The notes: generated from the sequence alone by a model not told the origin. A stretch of DNA of 64,000 nt from Nocardia vulneris (GCF_001613425.1 NZ_BDCI01000023.1:434001-498000); one strand, 5' to 3'; counted from the stretch's first letter, positions 53,501-61,587 are shown. Made by a program: numbers and translations.

Positions 53501-53721
53501 TGATCTTCCCCGCGGACCTGCTGTTCCCCGGTGAACCCCTTCAGGTCGTCGTCTTCTACGCCGAGGACTCCTTCGACGACAACGACGTTCAGATCATCGA
53601 GTCCGCTTTCACCAACACCCTGCGCGCCATCGCCGAGGACGCCGATCGCCGCATCGGCGACACCGAGGTCCTCGACGACTCGGACCTGGGGATGTTGGTC
53701 ATGCGACGGATGTGGCAGTGA
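47581..53721 (+). CDS. NRPS: C-A-T-E-C
   Basis: 2046 residues. Condensation domain about 35-450 (QHIAWDG, about 168; first His replaced by Gln, catalytic His kept); adenylation domain about 490-1000 with YTSGTTGRPKGV (about 654) and LYGPTEAAMD (about 795); carrier domain LALGGDSISAIRM (about 1056); epimerisation-type domain about 1110-1560 (HHLVVDGVSWRVI, about 1252); second condensation domain about 1595-2040 (HHILTDGWS, about 1732). Pocket residues by eye: about D-V-F-S-Y-G-L-M-D. It probably loads a lysine-type residue; the terminal condensation domain may release or cyclise the chain as proposed for MbtF. No thioesterase domain is fused. Start at ATG 47581, with a weak ribosome-binding site. 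Confidence 0.88.
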   Translation: MRSLEDLQEAMRARLAAEGLAGTPTVPQRRDPSRAAMSFGQRYVWAHQQISPDSTAYNLCLALTFEGEVVDDALRQAFLALVQRHEVLRTTYHNDEHGNPYQRIHPELAPRVREFDLTGLVAEEAQRSLDARVAAAAHETFDLSNESSMRLDFVRVDARRLVVIVVIQHIAWDGMTLPALSKDVERFYREALTGSITVEPLRRQVADFAEWEQDRFETADHRADSEFWASRFDGEVPELPLPYNRRPALVTETGSRLDRLLGAAADANLRNLGAALRTTPFSVFLAAYYVALRQVTGQADIVIGTTVANREESGMELLIGNFSNMLPLRLNPLGEGAGSSGTFAELVGYVRAVTTEAFRHKNFPQEGVVRAVNRATGNVGSALFDTMVLFLDQQIDGPQLPGAVTSWQLADHGASLLPIAVEAFLHGDRVDVQITYRTDLFDESTIERLHDYIDQTLAAAAADRRVDELLVLSAADRAAVQSWSRGGAVPIAADSIDAMIRESAQRYPDRVAVIFGELELTYTEFDARVNRFARRLLERGVRAGDRVGVFAERSEWLPVVFAAVLRTGAVYVPIDPSYPADRIEFMLGDAKPTLLVRSARPERLLDPECIAGVPVLDLADEAERAAAAQLDDSAIRPDELVRPIHPFDAAYLLYTSGTTGRPKGVVNHHRGVVNHVQWMCDYLGFGAERILQKAPIGFDVSVFELVNALCTGSATVLPPPDWWQADVEALAGIIDRHQITQISLVPSVTRAFLDAEPDPARLQSMRFVYLGGEAVPPPLVAEASRVFGGTVLGLYGPTEAAMDLMHENFAGALAKPAEFRSALIGQPEWNSTVYVLDDRLRQVPPGVTGELYLGGVQLAQGYHHRSDLSAATFVACPFADEPGARMYRTGDVVRWHPSGSMEYLGRIDDQVKVRGHRIELGEVGSVLRQVPGIAAAAAVAINRDSDAALVAYYVPEAGSAFESGTEAENAGDIRVFLADRLPEYMIPTALVKLTALPLTANGKLDRRALPVPDLGGDTGRGRALRDPAEQTVAEVIRQVLGLTAQVELAADDDFLALGGDSISAIRMASALKKRGLLISTSALFAARTIALIAAATAPIDLSSAPALVESGDGTGWIPLNPIATLLTEQSTDYAAYSQATAVVTPAGSTPERLGALLDGLVDRHPLLRARLAAGPDGRTAYYVPHADEPFARPSLHDVEIDGAAWQSSATEVLNEQLRRIAEELDPAAGRMVGAAWVHTDDRTAGRLLLVLHHLVVDGVSWRVIHEDLRRLWAGEELSATDLGTSVQAWNTGLVQLAQADSTVETLPWWQAIADSADPLLGDRAFDAAADTVATVREVTAELDTADTHYLMTTAAQAFGCDFLDIQVAALAVATRRFRQARERDADAVKLTMERHGRVETLFAGVDLANAVGWFTTAYPVALTVAAEPDMVGAVKAVKEQLRAVPDSGIGWGLLRRLNTDTAPQLAAAAVPQLSFNYMGRFAVPDAAGEIQEWDAAPEFGYLGGHADATMPAPALLDINTVALLDNDDPVLRASFRYPSGPLSEPDVRELADLWTGALRELAKTVREDPTRRLTPSDVLARDVTQLDLDRWQSLYGRYADVYPLAPLQAGLYFTAISSAGRDAYTVQTTITVRGALDVARLTRSLNNVLNRYPNLRVAISVSHAGQPYAVVAERMEFLVEEVDFASKPDAQERLLEFLDADQAGVFDLSRGPLMRATVVHLPAGEHMLVLASHHILTDGWSGQLLPREIFADYASGGTAEPLGNPATFAEFLRLTEDREEATEAVWNEYLADVQPCVVAPNRVPGGSKVPVAHRFPVDAGVAEALTELAATVGTTFSAICQLAWANVLRYVTGGDAAVFGEVVSGRPADLDEVDNAIGCFVNTVPVAIELPAGQSWRDRLTDVQRRRAELMEFQQYRLTSANRAAGARRLFDSMFVFQSYPSGRDELVRLLGEEHLELVSFEGRGATDNALLIMIFPADLLFPGEPLQVVVFYAEDSFDDNDVQIIESAFTNTLRAIAEDADRRIGDTEVLDDSDLGMLVMRRMWQ

Positions 53722-53757
53722 CGCACCGCATTGCGGTGCCAGGCAGGAGAACAGGCA

Positions 53758-54522
53758 ATGGCTAGTACACCGGGCTGGATCCGAAAGTTTCACAAACCGC
53801 GGTCCGCGGCCAACCCACCACTGGTGATCTGTCCGCACGCGGGCGGTGGCGCCTCGACGTACCGACCCTTCTCCAAGGCCCTGAGCACGAATTTCGATGT
53901 GGTGCTGCTGCAATACCCCGGCCGCCAGGATCGGGCGCAGGAGCCGGTGCGCGAGACCATCCAGGAGACCGCCGCGGACGCGTTCGAGGAATTCGCGCGG
54001 TCGCCGTTCAACCGGGGCGTGCCGATCACCATCTTCGGCCACAGCATGGGCACCATGGTCGCCTTCGAATTCGCCCGGCTGGCCGACGCCGCGGGCGTAC
54101 CCGTCCGGCTGCTCGGCGTCTCCGGCGCCTGCGCGCCGTGGCAGGTCGCCGATATGCCACCGCACCCGACCGAGGACGACGAACTGCTCGATCACGTGGG
54201 CGGGTTGCAAGGTACCGGCGCCGACCTGCTGGCCAACCGTGAGCTGATGCGCATGGCGTTGCCCGCGTTGAAGGGCGACTACCGCGCGTTCGACGCCTAC
54301 ACCTGCGGCAAGGACGTCACCGTCGGCACCGGCATCCACGTGATGGGTGGCAGCGAGGACGAGTTCGTCGGTATCGGCGATCTGTTCGCCTGGCAGCAGC
54401 ACACCGAGCAGAAACTGGCGGTGACGATGTTCGACGGCGGGCACTTCTATCTCAACGATCATGTCGAGGGCATCGCGGAAATCCTGTCCGCCGAGCTGGT
54501 TTCGGCGGAGGCGACCCGATGA
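53758..54522 (+). CDS. Type II thioesterase (MbtT-like)
   Basis: 254 residues. It has the type II thioesterase layout: PLVICPHAGGGASTYRPFSK, QYPGRQDR, nucleophile elbow FGHSMGTM (Ser96), and the catalytic His in FDGGHFYLNDH near the C-terminus. Such enzymes remove wrong or stalled acyl groups from carrier domains of NRPS/PKS lines. ATG at 53758 with AGGAGAA upstream, 36 bases after the large NRPS; its stop overlaps the start of the ketosynthase gene (ATGA), so it belongs to the same operon. Confidence 0.88.
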   Translation: MASTPGWIRKFHKPRSAANPPLVICPHAGGGASTYRPFSKALSTNFDVVLLQYPGRQDRAQEPVRETIQETAADAFEEFARSPFNRGVPITIFGHSMGTMVAFEFARLADAAGVPVRLLGVSGACAPWQVADMPPHPTEDDELLDHVGGLQGTGADLLANRELMRMALPALKGDYRAFDAYTCGKDVTVGTGIHVMGGSEDEFVGIGDLFAWQQHTEQKLAVTMFDGGHFYLNDHVEGIAEILSAELVSAEATR

Positions 54523-55847
54523 GCGCACAGCGGATCGATGACGACCCGATCGTCGTGGCGGGCTTGGCGGTAGAGGCGCCGGGCGGTATCGACACCCTCT
54601 CGGCGTACTGGTCCGCGCTGGCCGGATCACGCGATCTGATCGGCCCGTTTCCGCGGGACCGGTCCTGGCCGATCGAGCAGCTGATGGCCGCGGCAGGCAC
54701 CGACGGCTGGAGCCAGGTGCGCGACGCGGGCGGGTTCCTCGACGGCGCGGCCGAATTCGATCCGACGTTCTTCGGCATCACGCCGCGCGAAGCCGTGGCG
54801 ATGGATCCGCAGCAGCGGGTGGCGCTCCGGGTGGCCTGGCGGGCGCTGGAGAACGCGGGCATCAACCCGGCGAGCCTGGCCGGCGCGGAAATCGGTTGCT
54901 ACATGGGGGCTTCCTACACCGAGTACGGCCCACGCGGCGACGAGGCCAACGAGCACACCGGATATCGGGCGACCGGCGCCGCGCTGGGCGCGGTGGCCGG
55001 ACGGATCTCGCATGCCCTCGGACTGTCCGGTCCGTCGATGACGGTGGACACCGCGTGCGCGTCATCGCTGTCCGCCGTGCACCTCGCGGCCTCGGCGATC
55101 CGCAACGGGGAATGCGACTGGGCGCTGGCCGGCGGTGTCTGCGTGATGGGTTCGCTCGCCGGCTTCTTCGAATTCGCCAAGGCCAACGCGCTGTCCACGG
55201 ACGGACAGTGCAAACCGTATTCGGCGGACGCCCTGGGCACGCTCTGGGGTGAGGGCGCGGGTGTCGTTGTGCTGGAACGTGAATCGCGCGCCAACGAGCT
55301 GGGACATCGGGTCTACGGGCGGATTCTCGCCACCCGGGTGAATCACAACGGCGCGGGCGCACCCATCGCGGTGCCGAGTGCGGACGCGCAGGCGCGGTTG
55401 ATCGCGAAAACGGTGCGTGCCGCGGGTATCCCGGCGGAACTGGTGGGCATGATCGAGGGCCACGGCACGGGCACGGCGGTCGGCGATCCACTCGAATTGA
55501 CCGCCCTGGCACAGGTTTACGGTGCGGCCCGCGATGGTGACAATCGTCCGCGACTCGGTTCGGTGAAATCGAACCTCGGTCACGCGCAGGCCGCCGCGGG
55601 CATGCTCGGCCTGATCAAGGTGCTGCTGAGCGGCCTGCACGGGCAGATCGCGCCGACCAGGCACACGGAAAACCCGACCACCCAGCTGGATTGGGCGCAG
55701 TCGGGGCTGCGCCTGGCCGATCGGTTGGTGGACTGGACGCCCCACGACGGCGTGCGCTACGGCGCCGTCTCGTCATTCGGCGTCGCGGGCACGAACGCGC
55801 ACGCGGTCATCGCGATGCCCGTGCTGGAGGAGGAGATCCATGTCTAG
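54519..55847 (+). CDS. Stand-alone beta-ketoacyl synthase (MbtC-like)
   Basis: 442 residues with a complete KS triad: Cys180 in VDTACASSLSAVHL, His315 in IEGHGTGTAVGDP and His355 in SNLGHAQAAAG. The conserved MDPQQR motif is near residue 95. By analogy with MbtC it condenses malonyl units with the KS-less polyketide synthase encoded next, elongating the acyl part of the siderophore. It overlaps the thioesterase by four bases and the PKS by eight. Confidence 0.9.
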   Translation: MSAQRIDDDPIVVAGLAVEAPGGIDTLSAYWSALAGSRDLIGPFPRDRSWPIEQLMAAAGTDGWSQVRDAGGFLDGAAEFDPTFFGITPREAVAMDPQQRVALRVAWRALENAGINPASLAGAEIGCYMGASYTEYGPRGDEANEHTGYRATGAALGAVAGRISHALGLSGPSMTVDTACASSLSAVHLAASAIRNGECDWALAGGVCVMGSLAGFFEFAKANALSTDGQCKPYSADALGTLWGEGAGVVVLERESRANELGHRVYGRILATRVNHNGAGAPIAVPSADAQARLIAKTVRAAGIPAELVGMIEGHGTGTAVGDPLELTALAQVYGAARDGDNRPRLGSVKSNLGHAQAAAGMLGLIKVLLSGLHGQIAPTRHTENPTTQLDWAQSGLRLADRLVDWTPHDGVRYGAVSSFGVAGTNAHAVIAMPVLEEEIHV

Positions 55848-58800
55848 CCATCGCCTGCCGGACGGCAGCATCCCGGTGCTGCTGTCCTCGGACGCGCCCG
55901 ACTCGTTGCGCCGCGAAGCCGCCGCCATCCTGTCCTACCTGGAGGCACATCCCGCGGTCGGCCCGGACCAGGTGGCCGACATGCTGTTCCGGACCAGGGT
56001 GGCGCGGCGGTATCGCGCGCTGGCCATGGTCACCGAGCGCGCCGAACTGGTCGAAGCGTTGCGCGCGGTCGCGGCGGGCGAGTCGCACGCGGCCGTCATC
56101 GCGACCGGCAGCGCCGCCAAGACACGCAAGATCGGCTACATCTTCCCGGGTCAGGGCAGCCAGTACGCGGGCATGGGCCGGATGTTCTACGAGAACTCGC
56201 CCGCCTACCGCGCGGCGGTGGACGAGGCGGAGGCGGTCTTCCAGGATCTGTTCGAGCTGTCGCCGCGGTCCTACCTGCTCGCCGAATCGGAGCCGGGCCA
56301 CAACCTGCTGCGTATCGTGCAGCCCGCGCTGTTCATGCAGATGGTCGGCCTCGCGGCGATGTGGCGCGCGGCCGGGGTGGTCCCGGGCGTCACCGTCGGG
56401 CACAGCCAGGGCGAACTCGCCGCCGGTGTGGTGTCCGGCGTGATCACGCTGGCCGACGCCGTGCGCGTGGTGACCCTGCGCGGTGGTCTGGTGGACACGA
56501 TCGCCAAACAGGAAGACCGCGAAGACAAATACTCGATGGCCGTCGTCGGCGTGGATCGCGAGGAATGCGAGGCCATCCTGGCGCGGCACTCCGGCTGGGC
56601 CGAGCTGTCGGTGATCAATTCCCCGCACGTGCTCGCCATCGGCGGTGAGCGCCGGACGGTCGCGCAGGTGGTCGCCGATCTGACCGCGGAAGGCAAGTTC
56701 GCCAAGGAGATTCGCGTCGGCTACCCGGCGCACACCTCGGTGGTGACCGAGTTCCGGGACAGCTTCCTGGACAACTCGCTGGCCGCCAAACTGGATCGCC
56801 CGGCGTTCACCGCGACCGAGATCGAATGCATCGGTTCCACTTTGGGCACCGCGATCACACCCGATCTGCCGGTGGGCGACTACTGGTACTGGAACCTGCG
56901 CAACCGGGTCCGGTTCGATCTGGCGATCGCGCTGGCGGCCGAACGCGGCGTCGACACCTACCTCGAAATCGCCGACCACCCGGCGCTTTTCCTCGCGGTG
57001 CAGGAGAACCTGAGCGCCGTCGCGCAGCAGCGTGACTTCCAGACGATCGGCACCTCGCGCCGAACGGCCACCGATCTGCGCGAGTTCACCCGCAATCTCG
57101 GACTCGTCGCGGTGAGCGACCTCGGCTACGACTGGTCCGCGCTGCGCACGGATTCGGCGGGCGCGCCGCGGCTGCCGTTGCTCGACTTCCCGAACACGCA
57201 GATGAACCCGAAGCAGCTGTGGGCGGCCTACGACCATACGGCGGCGCGGACCGCAGTGCCGAACGCCGTTGCTAGCGCACCGAGTTCCGCCGTGGCCGAA
57301 CAGCGCACCGTGCCCGCCCAGCGCATCGTCGAGCAGTGGGTGCGCTTGCGCAGCCGGACCCTGGTGCCGCCGCGCACCATGGCGGTGCTCGATCACGGGG
57401 GTCGCAGCGCCGAACTGGTCGCGGCCCTGGGGGACGCCGCCGCGCTGCACGGAGTGACGATCGTCGATCCGGCGGCGGCCACCCACAGTGCCGGTACGGC
57501 TTTCGATACGGCGGTCGTCGTGCTGCCGGAACTCGACGACCCGACGACCGACGCCGCGGTGGCCGAACTCGCGGAATTCCTGGGCGATCGCGCGTGGTTG
57601 CCCCAGCTCGACGGGGTGCGGGACGTATGGCTGGTGACCCTCGGCGGCGAGCAGGTGCTCGAGGCCGATGTGCCGAATCTGTTCCACGCCGCGGCCCAAG
57701 CCGGATTCCGGTGCCTGGCCGCCGATCACCTCGGCGTCTCCTTCCGGCACGTGGATCTCGCGGCCGGTCGGCCACTGCCGGACACGGCCAAGGCGCTCAT
57801 GGTGGCGCTGCACACCGCACGGGAGCCGGAGCTGGCCCTGCGCGACGGCGGTGTCTACGCGAAAAGGCTCGTCGCCGAAGATGTTTCGACCGTGTCGCCA
57901 CTCGGCGCGGACGACCTGCGTGAGGTCGTGATCGTCGGCGGCACCGGCAAACTGGGGCTGGACTTCTGCGAGCGCTTCGCCTGCGCCGGCGCCGGCCGGA
58001 TCACCTTGCTGAGCAGGTCGGGCGGTGCCGCCGCGGCGCTCGCGCGGATCGAGCAGATCAGACAGCTCGGTGCCACCGAGGTGGTCGTGCGGCGCTGCGA
58101 TGTCACCGACGAGACGGCGGTGCGGGCACTGGCCGACGAATATCGTTCGACACCAGTGGATTTGATCGTGCACGCGGCGGTCGACTACGTCGCGGCCGCC
58201 GAGCTCACGCCGGCGGCGGTGCGCGCGGCCGCGGCGCCGAAGGTCGTCGCGCTCGAGCATCTGGTCCAGCACCTTCCGCGCACGTCGAACGGCCGTGTCG
58301 TGCTGTGCTCGTCGCTGTCGGCCACCATCGGCGGCCGCGGCCACATGGCGTACGCCGCGGTGAACCGCATGCTCGACGCGGCGGCGGCGCGTTACCGTAG
58401 CCAGGGCATCGCGAGCACGTCGGTGCAGTGGGGCCTGTGGCGTGCGGTCGGCGCGGATCAGGCGGACGCGCTGGCGGCGATCAGCGGCACCGGCCTGCGG
58501 CCGATGGAACCCGCGAGCGCGATCGCCGCGGGCGTCACCACGCGCGCGGAGAACGTCATCATCGCGACCGCCGACTGGGACCGGCTCGCTACCTTGTTCT
58601 CCGCCTTCGGCTTCGACCCGTTGTTCGGCACGCTGGATCTGGGCGATCTACCGGCGGAACCGGCCGAAGTACCAGCCGATCCGGTCCCCGCGCCCGTGGC
58701 CCCCGCGCCCGAACCTGCGGCCGTGCAGGTGGTCGCCCCGAACACCGCCGAGCAGGTGCGGTTCGCGCTGCGCGCGGTGATGGGCATGGACACCACCGAG

Positions 58801-58959
58801 ACCATCGACGGGTCCGTGCCGCTCGTCGCCCTCGGGCTGGATTCGTTGCAGGCGTTGGACTTACGCAAGCGCATCGAGGTCGAACTACAGCGTGAGCTGC
58901 CGGTCACCGCGATACTGGGCGGCGCGTCCCTCGACGAGGTGGTGACATTGCTCGGCTGA
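55840..58959 (+). CDS. Polyketide synthase AT-KR-ACP (MbtD-like, no KS)
   Basis: 1039 residues. Acyltransferase domain about 95-400 with FPGQGSQYAGMGR and the nucleophile GHSQGELAAG (Ser189); ketoreductase about 690-900 with IVGGTGKLGLDFCERF and MAYAAVNRMLDAAA; acyl carrier domain at the end with VALGLDSLQALDL (Ser near 1001). It lacks KS and dehydratase, so together with the preceding KS it should make a beta-hydroxy acyl unit, matching the beta-hydroxy acid ester of nocobactins. AT substrate choice (malonyl or methylmalonyl) was not resolved. A hairpin follows 27 bases after the stop, ending the operon. Confidence 0.9.
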   Translation: MSSHRLPDGSIPVLLSSDAPDSLRREAAAILSYLEAHPAVGPDQVADMLFRTRVARRYRALAMVTERAELVEALRAVAAGESHAAVIATGSAAKTRKIGYIFPGQGSQYAGMGRMFYENSPAYRAAVDEAEAVFQDLFELSPRSYLLAESEPGHNLLRIVQPALFMQMVGLAAMWRAAGVVPGVTVGHSQGELAAGVVSGVITLADAVRVVTLRGGLVDTIAKQEDREDKYSMAVVGVDREECEAILARHSGWAELSVINSPHVLAIGGERRTVAQVVADLTAEGKFAKEIRVGYPAHTSVVTEFRDSFLDNSLAAKLDRPAFTATEIECIGSTLGTAITPDLPVGDYWYWNLRNRVRFDLAIALAAERGVDTYLEIADHPALFLAVQENLSAVAQQRDFQTIGTSRRTATDLREFTRNLGLVAVSDLGYDWSALRTDSAGAPRLPLLDFPNTQMNPKQLWAAYDHTAARTAVPNAVASAPSSAVAEQRTVPAQRIVEQWVRLRSRTLVPPRTMAVLDHGGRSAELVAALGDAAALHGVTIVDPAAATHSAGTAFDTAVVVLPELDDPTTDAAVAELAEFLGDRAWLPQLDGVRDVWLVTLGGEQVLEADVPNLFHAAAQAGFRCLAADHLGVSFRHVDLAAGRPLPDTAKALMVALHTAREPELALRDGGVYAKRLVAEDVSTVSPLGADDLREVVIVGGTGKLGLDFCERFACAGAGRITLLSRSGGAAAALARIEQIRQLGATEVVVRRCDVTDETAVRALADEYRSTPVDLIVHAAVDYVAAAELTPAAVRAAAAPKVVALEHLVQHLPRTSNGRVVLCSSLSATIGGRGHMAYAAVNRMLDAAAARYRSQGIASTSVQWGLWRAVGADQADALAAISGTGLRPMEPASAIAAGVTTRAENVIIATADWDRLATLFSAFGFDPLFGTLDLGDLPAEPAEVPADPVPAPVAPAPEPAAVQVVAPNTAEQVRFALRAVMGMDTTETIDGSVPLVALGLDSLQALDLRKRIEVELQRELPVTAILGGASLDEVVTLLG

Positions 58960-58985
58960 TCGCCCGGCTCGGGCAGGTAGACAAC

Positions 58986-59015
58986 GGGCGGACTCGGCGG
59001 TGGCCGGGTCCGCCC
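58986..59015 (+). terminator. Hairpin terminator at the end of the siderophore operon
   Basis: A 13-bp stem (58986-58998 with 59003-59015, one G-U pair) with a GGTG loop; no T-tract. It separates the PKS gene from the ABC exporter genes. Confidence 0.6.
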
Positions 59016-59075
59016 TGATCGGGATTCACAGGCACCAACGACGATTCGTACGTAGCAAGGACGGAGAGCAGCACG

Positions 59076-60059
59076 GTGGATTCGAGCAGGGAAACGGCGG
59101 CGGGGACGGCTTCGGCCGAGACCGCGATCGTCGTCGAGGGCGTGGAGAAGTCGTTCGGCGAGGTGAAAGCGTTGCGCGGCATCAGCTTCGAGGTGCCGAA
59201 GGGCAGTGTGCTCGGTGTGCTCGGCCCGAACGGGGCGGGCAAGACCACTACGGTGTCGGTGCTCTCGACGCTCACCAAGCCGGATGCGGGGCGGGCGCTG
59301 GTGGCCGGGTACGACGTCGTGCGGGAAGCTGCCGCGGTCCGGGCGTCCATCATGCTCACCGGCCAGTACGCGGCGTTGGACGAAATGCTGACCGGCCGGG
59401 AGAACCTGGTGCTGTTCGGCCGCCTGATGGGCTTGCGGCGCAAGGAGGCCAGGACGCGCGCCGACGAACTGCTCGGCCAGTTCGAGCTGGAGCAGGCCGC
59501 CGATCGCCGGGTCGGCCAGTACTCCGGCGGCATGCGCCGGCGCATTGATATCGCCTGCGGGCTGGTGCGCCCGCCCCAGGTGGTCTTCCTCGACGAGCCG
59601 ACCACCGGTCTCGACCCGGTGAGCAGGCAGAGCCTCTGGGGCCTGGTGCGCGCGCTGAAGCAGCAGGGCGTCACGATCCTGCTCACCACGCAGTACCTCG
59701 AAGAGGCGGATGTGCTGAGCGACAACATCATCGTCGTCGACAAGGGCACCGTGATCGCCGAGGGCACCGCCGACCAGCTCAAGGCGCGCACCGGCGCGAG
59801 CTACTGCGAGGTGGTTCCGGCCGATCCGGGCGAGCTGCCCGCGGTGGTCACCGCGCTCGCCGGGCTCGGCGAGATCACCGTCGCCGAATCCGCCGACCGG
59901 GTCTCGCTGCCCGCGCCCGACGGCGCGACCACGCTGGGGGAGGCGCTGCGCCGGATCACCGAGGCCGAGATCGAACTCATCGATATCGCGCTGCGCCGGC
60001 CCTCGCTCGACGAGGTGTTCATCGAGCTGACCAAACCCGCCGCGGAGGCCACCGCATGA
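59076..60059 (+). CDS. ABC transporter ATPase, DrrA-like
   Basis: 327 residues with Walker A GPNGAGKTTTVS (about 53), signature YSGGMRRRIDIA, Walker B VVFLDEPTTGLDP and the H-loop LLTTQYLEEAD, the pattern of the daunorubicin-resistance (DrrA) family of exporters. The C-terminal extension with RRPSLDEVFIELT is typical. The start is GTG at 59076 with GGAG about nine bases upstream. It overlaps the first permease by four bases. The position after the siderophore operon makes siderophore or lipid export possible. No iron box was seen in front. Confidence 0.85.
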   Translation: MDSSRETAAGTASAETAIVVEGVEKSFGEVKALRGISFEVPKGSVLGVLGPNGAGKTTTVSVLSTLTKPDAGRALVAGYDVVREAAAVRASIMLTGQYAALDEMLTGRENLVLFGRLMGLRRKEARTRADELLGQFELEQAADRRVGQYSGGMRRRIDIACGLVRPPQVVFLDEPTTGLDPVSRQSLWGLVRALKQQGVTILLTTQYLEEADVLSDNIIVVDKGTVIAEGTADQLKARTGASYCEVVPADPGELPAVVTALAGLGEITVAESADRVSLPAPDGATTLGEALRRITEAEIELIDIALRRPSLDEVFIELTKPAAEATA

Positions 60060-60826
60060 CCGCGGGCACCGTCCTGCGGGTGCCGAACGGCATGCAATGG
60101 ACCGCGTTGAGCGGCCGCGGTATTCGCGCCGCCGTGCGGGAGGGGGATCTGATCCTCGCGTTCGCCGCACCGCTGACCTTCTTCGTTTGTGTCTATGTGC
60201 CGCTGCGTCGTTCGATGGAGGCGACGGGCATCGACTACGCGCAGTACCTGCTCCCGTTGATCGCGGTCCAGGCCATGTTCTTCACCGCGATGTTCGCGGG
60301 TGACCGGGCGGCGCGAGAAGTGGCCGGCGGCATGGGCACTCGGCTGCGGTCCATGCCGGTGCCGCCGTGGGTACCGCCCGCCGCCCGGATCTCGGCGAAC
60401 TCGGTGCGCGCCCTCGCCGCGCTGGCCGGTGCGCTGACCATCGGCTCGCTCTTCGGTTTTCGTTTTCACGGGGCGGGCGCGACGGTGGCGTTCCTGCTAC
60501 TCATCCTGGCGTTCGGCGCGGCCGTGGTGGTCGCCGCCGACGCGCTCGGCACCGCGACGGCCAATCCGGAGCTCGGCGCGACGGTGTTGTTCGCGCCGCA
60601 ACTGCTGCTGTTGATGATGTCGACGGGTTTCGTGCCCGCGCAAGGGTTTCCGGGATGGATCCAGCCGTTCGTGCGCAACCAACCGGTATCGCAGGTGGCA
60701 GGCGCGTTGCGGGAGTTGTCCGACGGCCGCTTCACCTCGACCAGCACGGTGGCCGCGCTCTGGGTGGCCGGACTGCTGACCGCGGCGATGGTCGTGGCGG
60801 TGTGGGTGGAAGGACGGCGGCGATGA
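60056..60826 (+). CDS. ABC-2 type permease, first subunit
   Basis: 256 residues with about six membrane segments. The ABC-2 pattern PPWVPPAARISANSVRAL, then ATANPELGATVLFAPQLLLL and the motif STGFVPAQGFPGWIQPFVRN is visible. It is the first membrane partner of the DrrA-like ATPase, with ATGA overlaps on both sides, which indicates one translationally coupled unit. Confidence 0.83.
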   Translation: MTAGTVLRVPNGMQWTALSGRGIRAAVREGDLILAFAAPLTFFVCVYVPLRRSMEATGIDYAQYLLPLIAVQAMFFTAMFAGDRAAREVAGGMGTRLRSMPVPPWVPPAARISANSVRALAALAGALTIGSLFGFRFHGAGATVAFLLLILAFGAAVVVAADALGTATANPELGATVLFAPQLLLLMMSTGFVPAQGFPGWIQPFVRNQPVSQVAGALRELSDGRFTSTSTVAALWVAGLLTAAMVVAVWVEGRRR

Positions 60827-61587
60827 GCACCCTGGTCGATCAGAGCCTGGTGGAAACCGGCAGGCTGCTGCGCCGCTGGAGCAGGCAGCAGGAGGTGGTG
60901 ACCACCACGCTGGTACTGCCGATCCTGCTGCTGCTCATGTTCGATCTGGTGCTGAGCAAGTCGCTCGACCTCGGCGACGGCCCCGACGCGATCTACGGTT
61001 TCGTGCCGATGATCGCCGTGTCCGGCGCGATGTACGGGGCGATGGGCACCGGCCTGTCGCTGTACGGCGAACGGGAAAGCGGTCTGCTGCGCCGCTTCTG
61101 GGTGCTGCCGATCAACCGCTCGGCCGGACTGATCGGCAGGCTGCTCGCCGAATGCCTGCGCGCGGCGGCCGCGACGGTGATCGTGCTCATCGTCGGTGTC
61201 ATCCTCGGGTTGCGTTTCGAGCAGGGTCTGCTGGGCGTGCTCGGGGTGCTGATCGTGCCGGTGATCGTCATCGCGGGATTCACGCCGATGGTGATCGTGG
61301 TGGGGGTCAGCCGGATCGGCGACAAGGTGGTGCAGATCTTCGCCGCGGTCGTGCTGCTCGCGATGTTCTTCAACTCCGGCTTCGTCCCGATCGAGAACTA
61401 TCCGGGCTGGTTGCAGCCGATCGTGCGGGGCCAGCCGATGAGCTGTGCGGTGGAGGCGATGCGCGGATTCACCGTGGGCGGTCCGGTCGCGGTGCCGCTC
61501 GTGCAGACCATCGCCTGGTCGGTCGGTCTGGTGCTGGTCTTCGGCGCCCTCGCCGTGCGCGGGTACCGCAAGGCCGCGGAAAGTTGA
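60823..61587 (+). CDS. ABC-2 type permease, second subunit
   Basis: 254 residues, about six membrane segments, with ESGLLRRFWVLPINRSAGLI, FFNSGFVPIENYPGWLQPIV and QPMSCAVEAMRGFTVGGPVA. Closely related to the permease fragment at the left edge of the window, so two such exporter systems flank this region. It ends the three-gene exporter unit. Confidence 0.83.
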   Translation: MSTLVDQSLVETGRLLRRWSRQQEVVTTTLVLPILLLLMFDLVLSKSLDLGDGPDAIYGFVPMIAVSGAMYGAMGTGLSLYGERESGLLRRFWVLPINRSAGLIGRLLAECLRAAAATVIVLIVGVILGLRFEQGLLGVLGVLIVPVIVIAGFTPMVIVVGVSRIGDKVVQIFAAVVLLAMFFNSGFVPIENYPGWLQPIVRGQPMSCAVEAMRGFTVGGPVAVPLVQTIAWSVGLVLVFGALAVRGYRKAAES

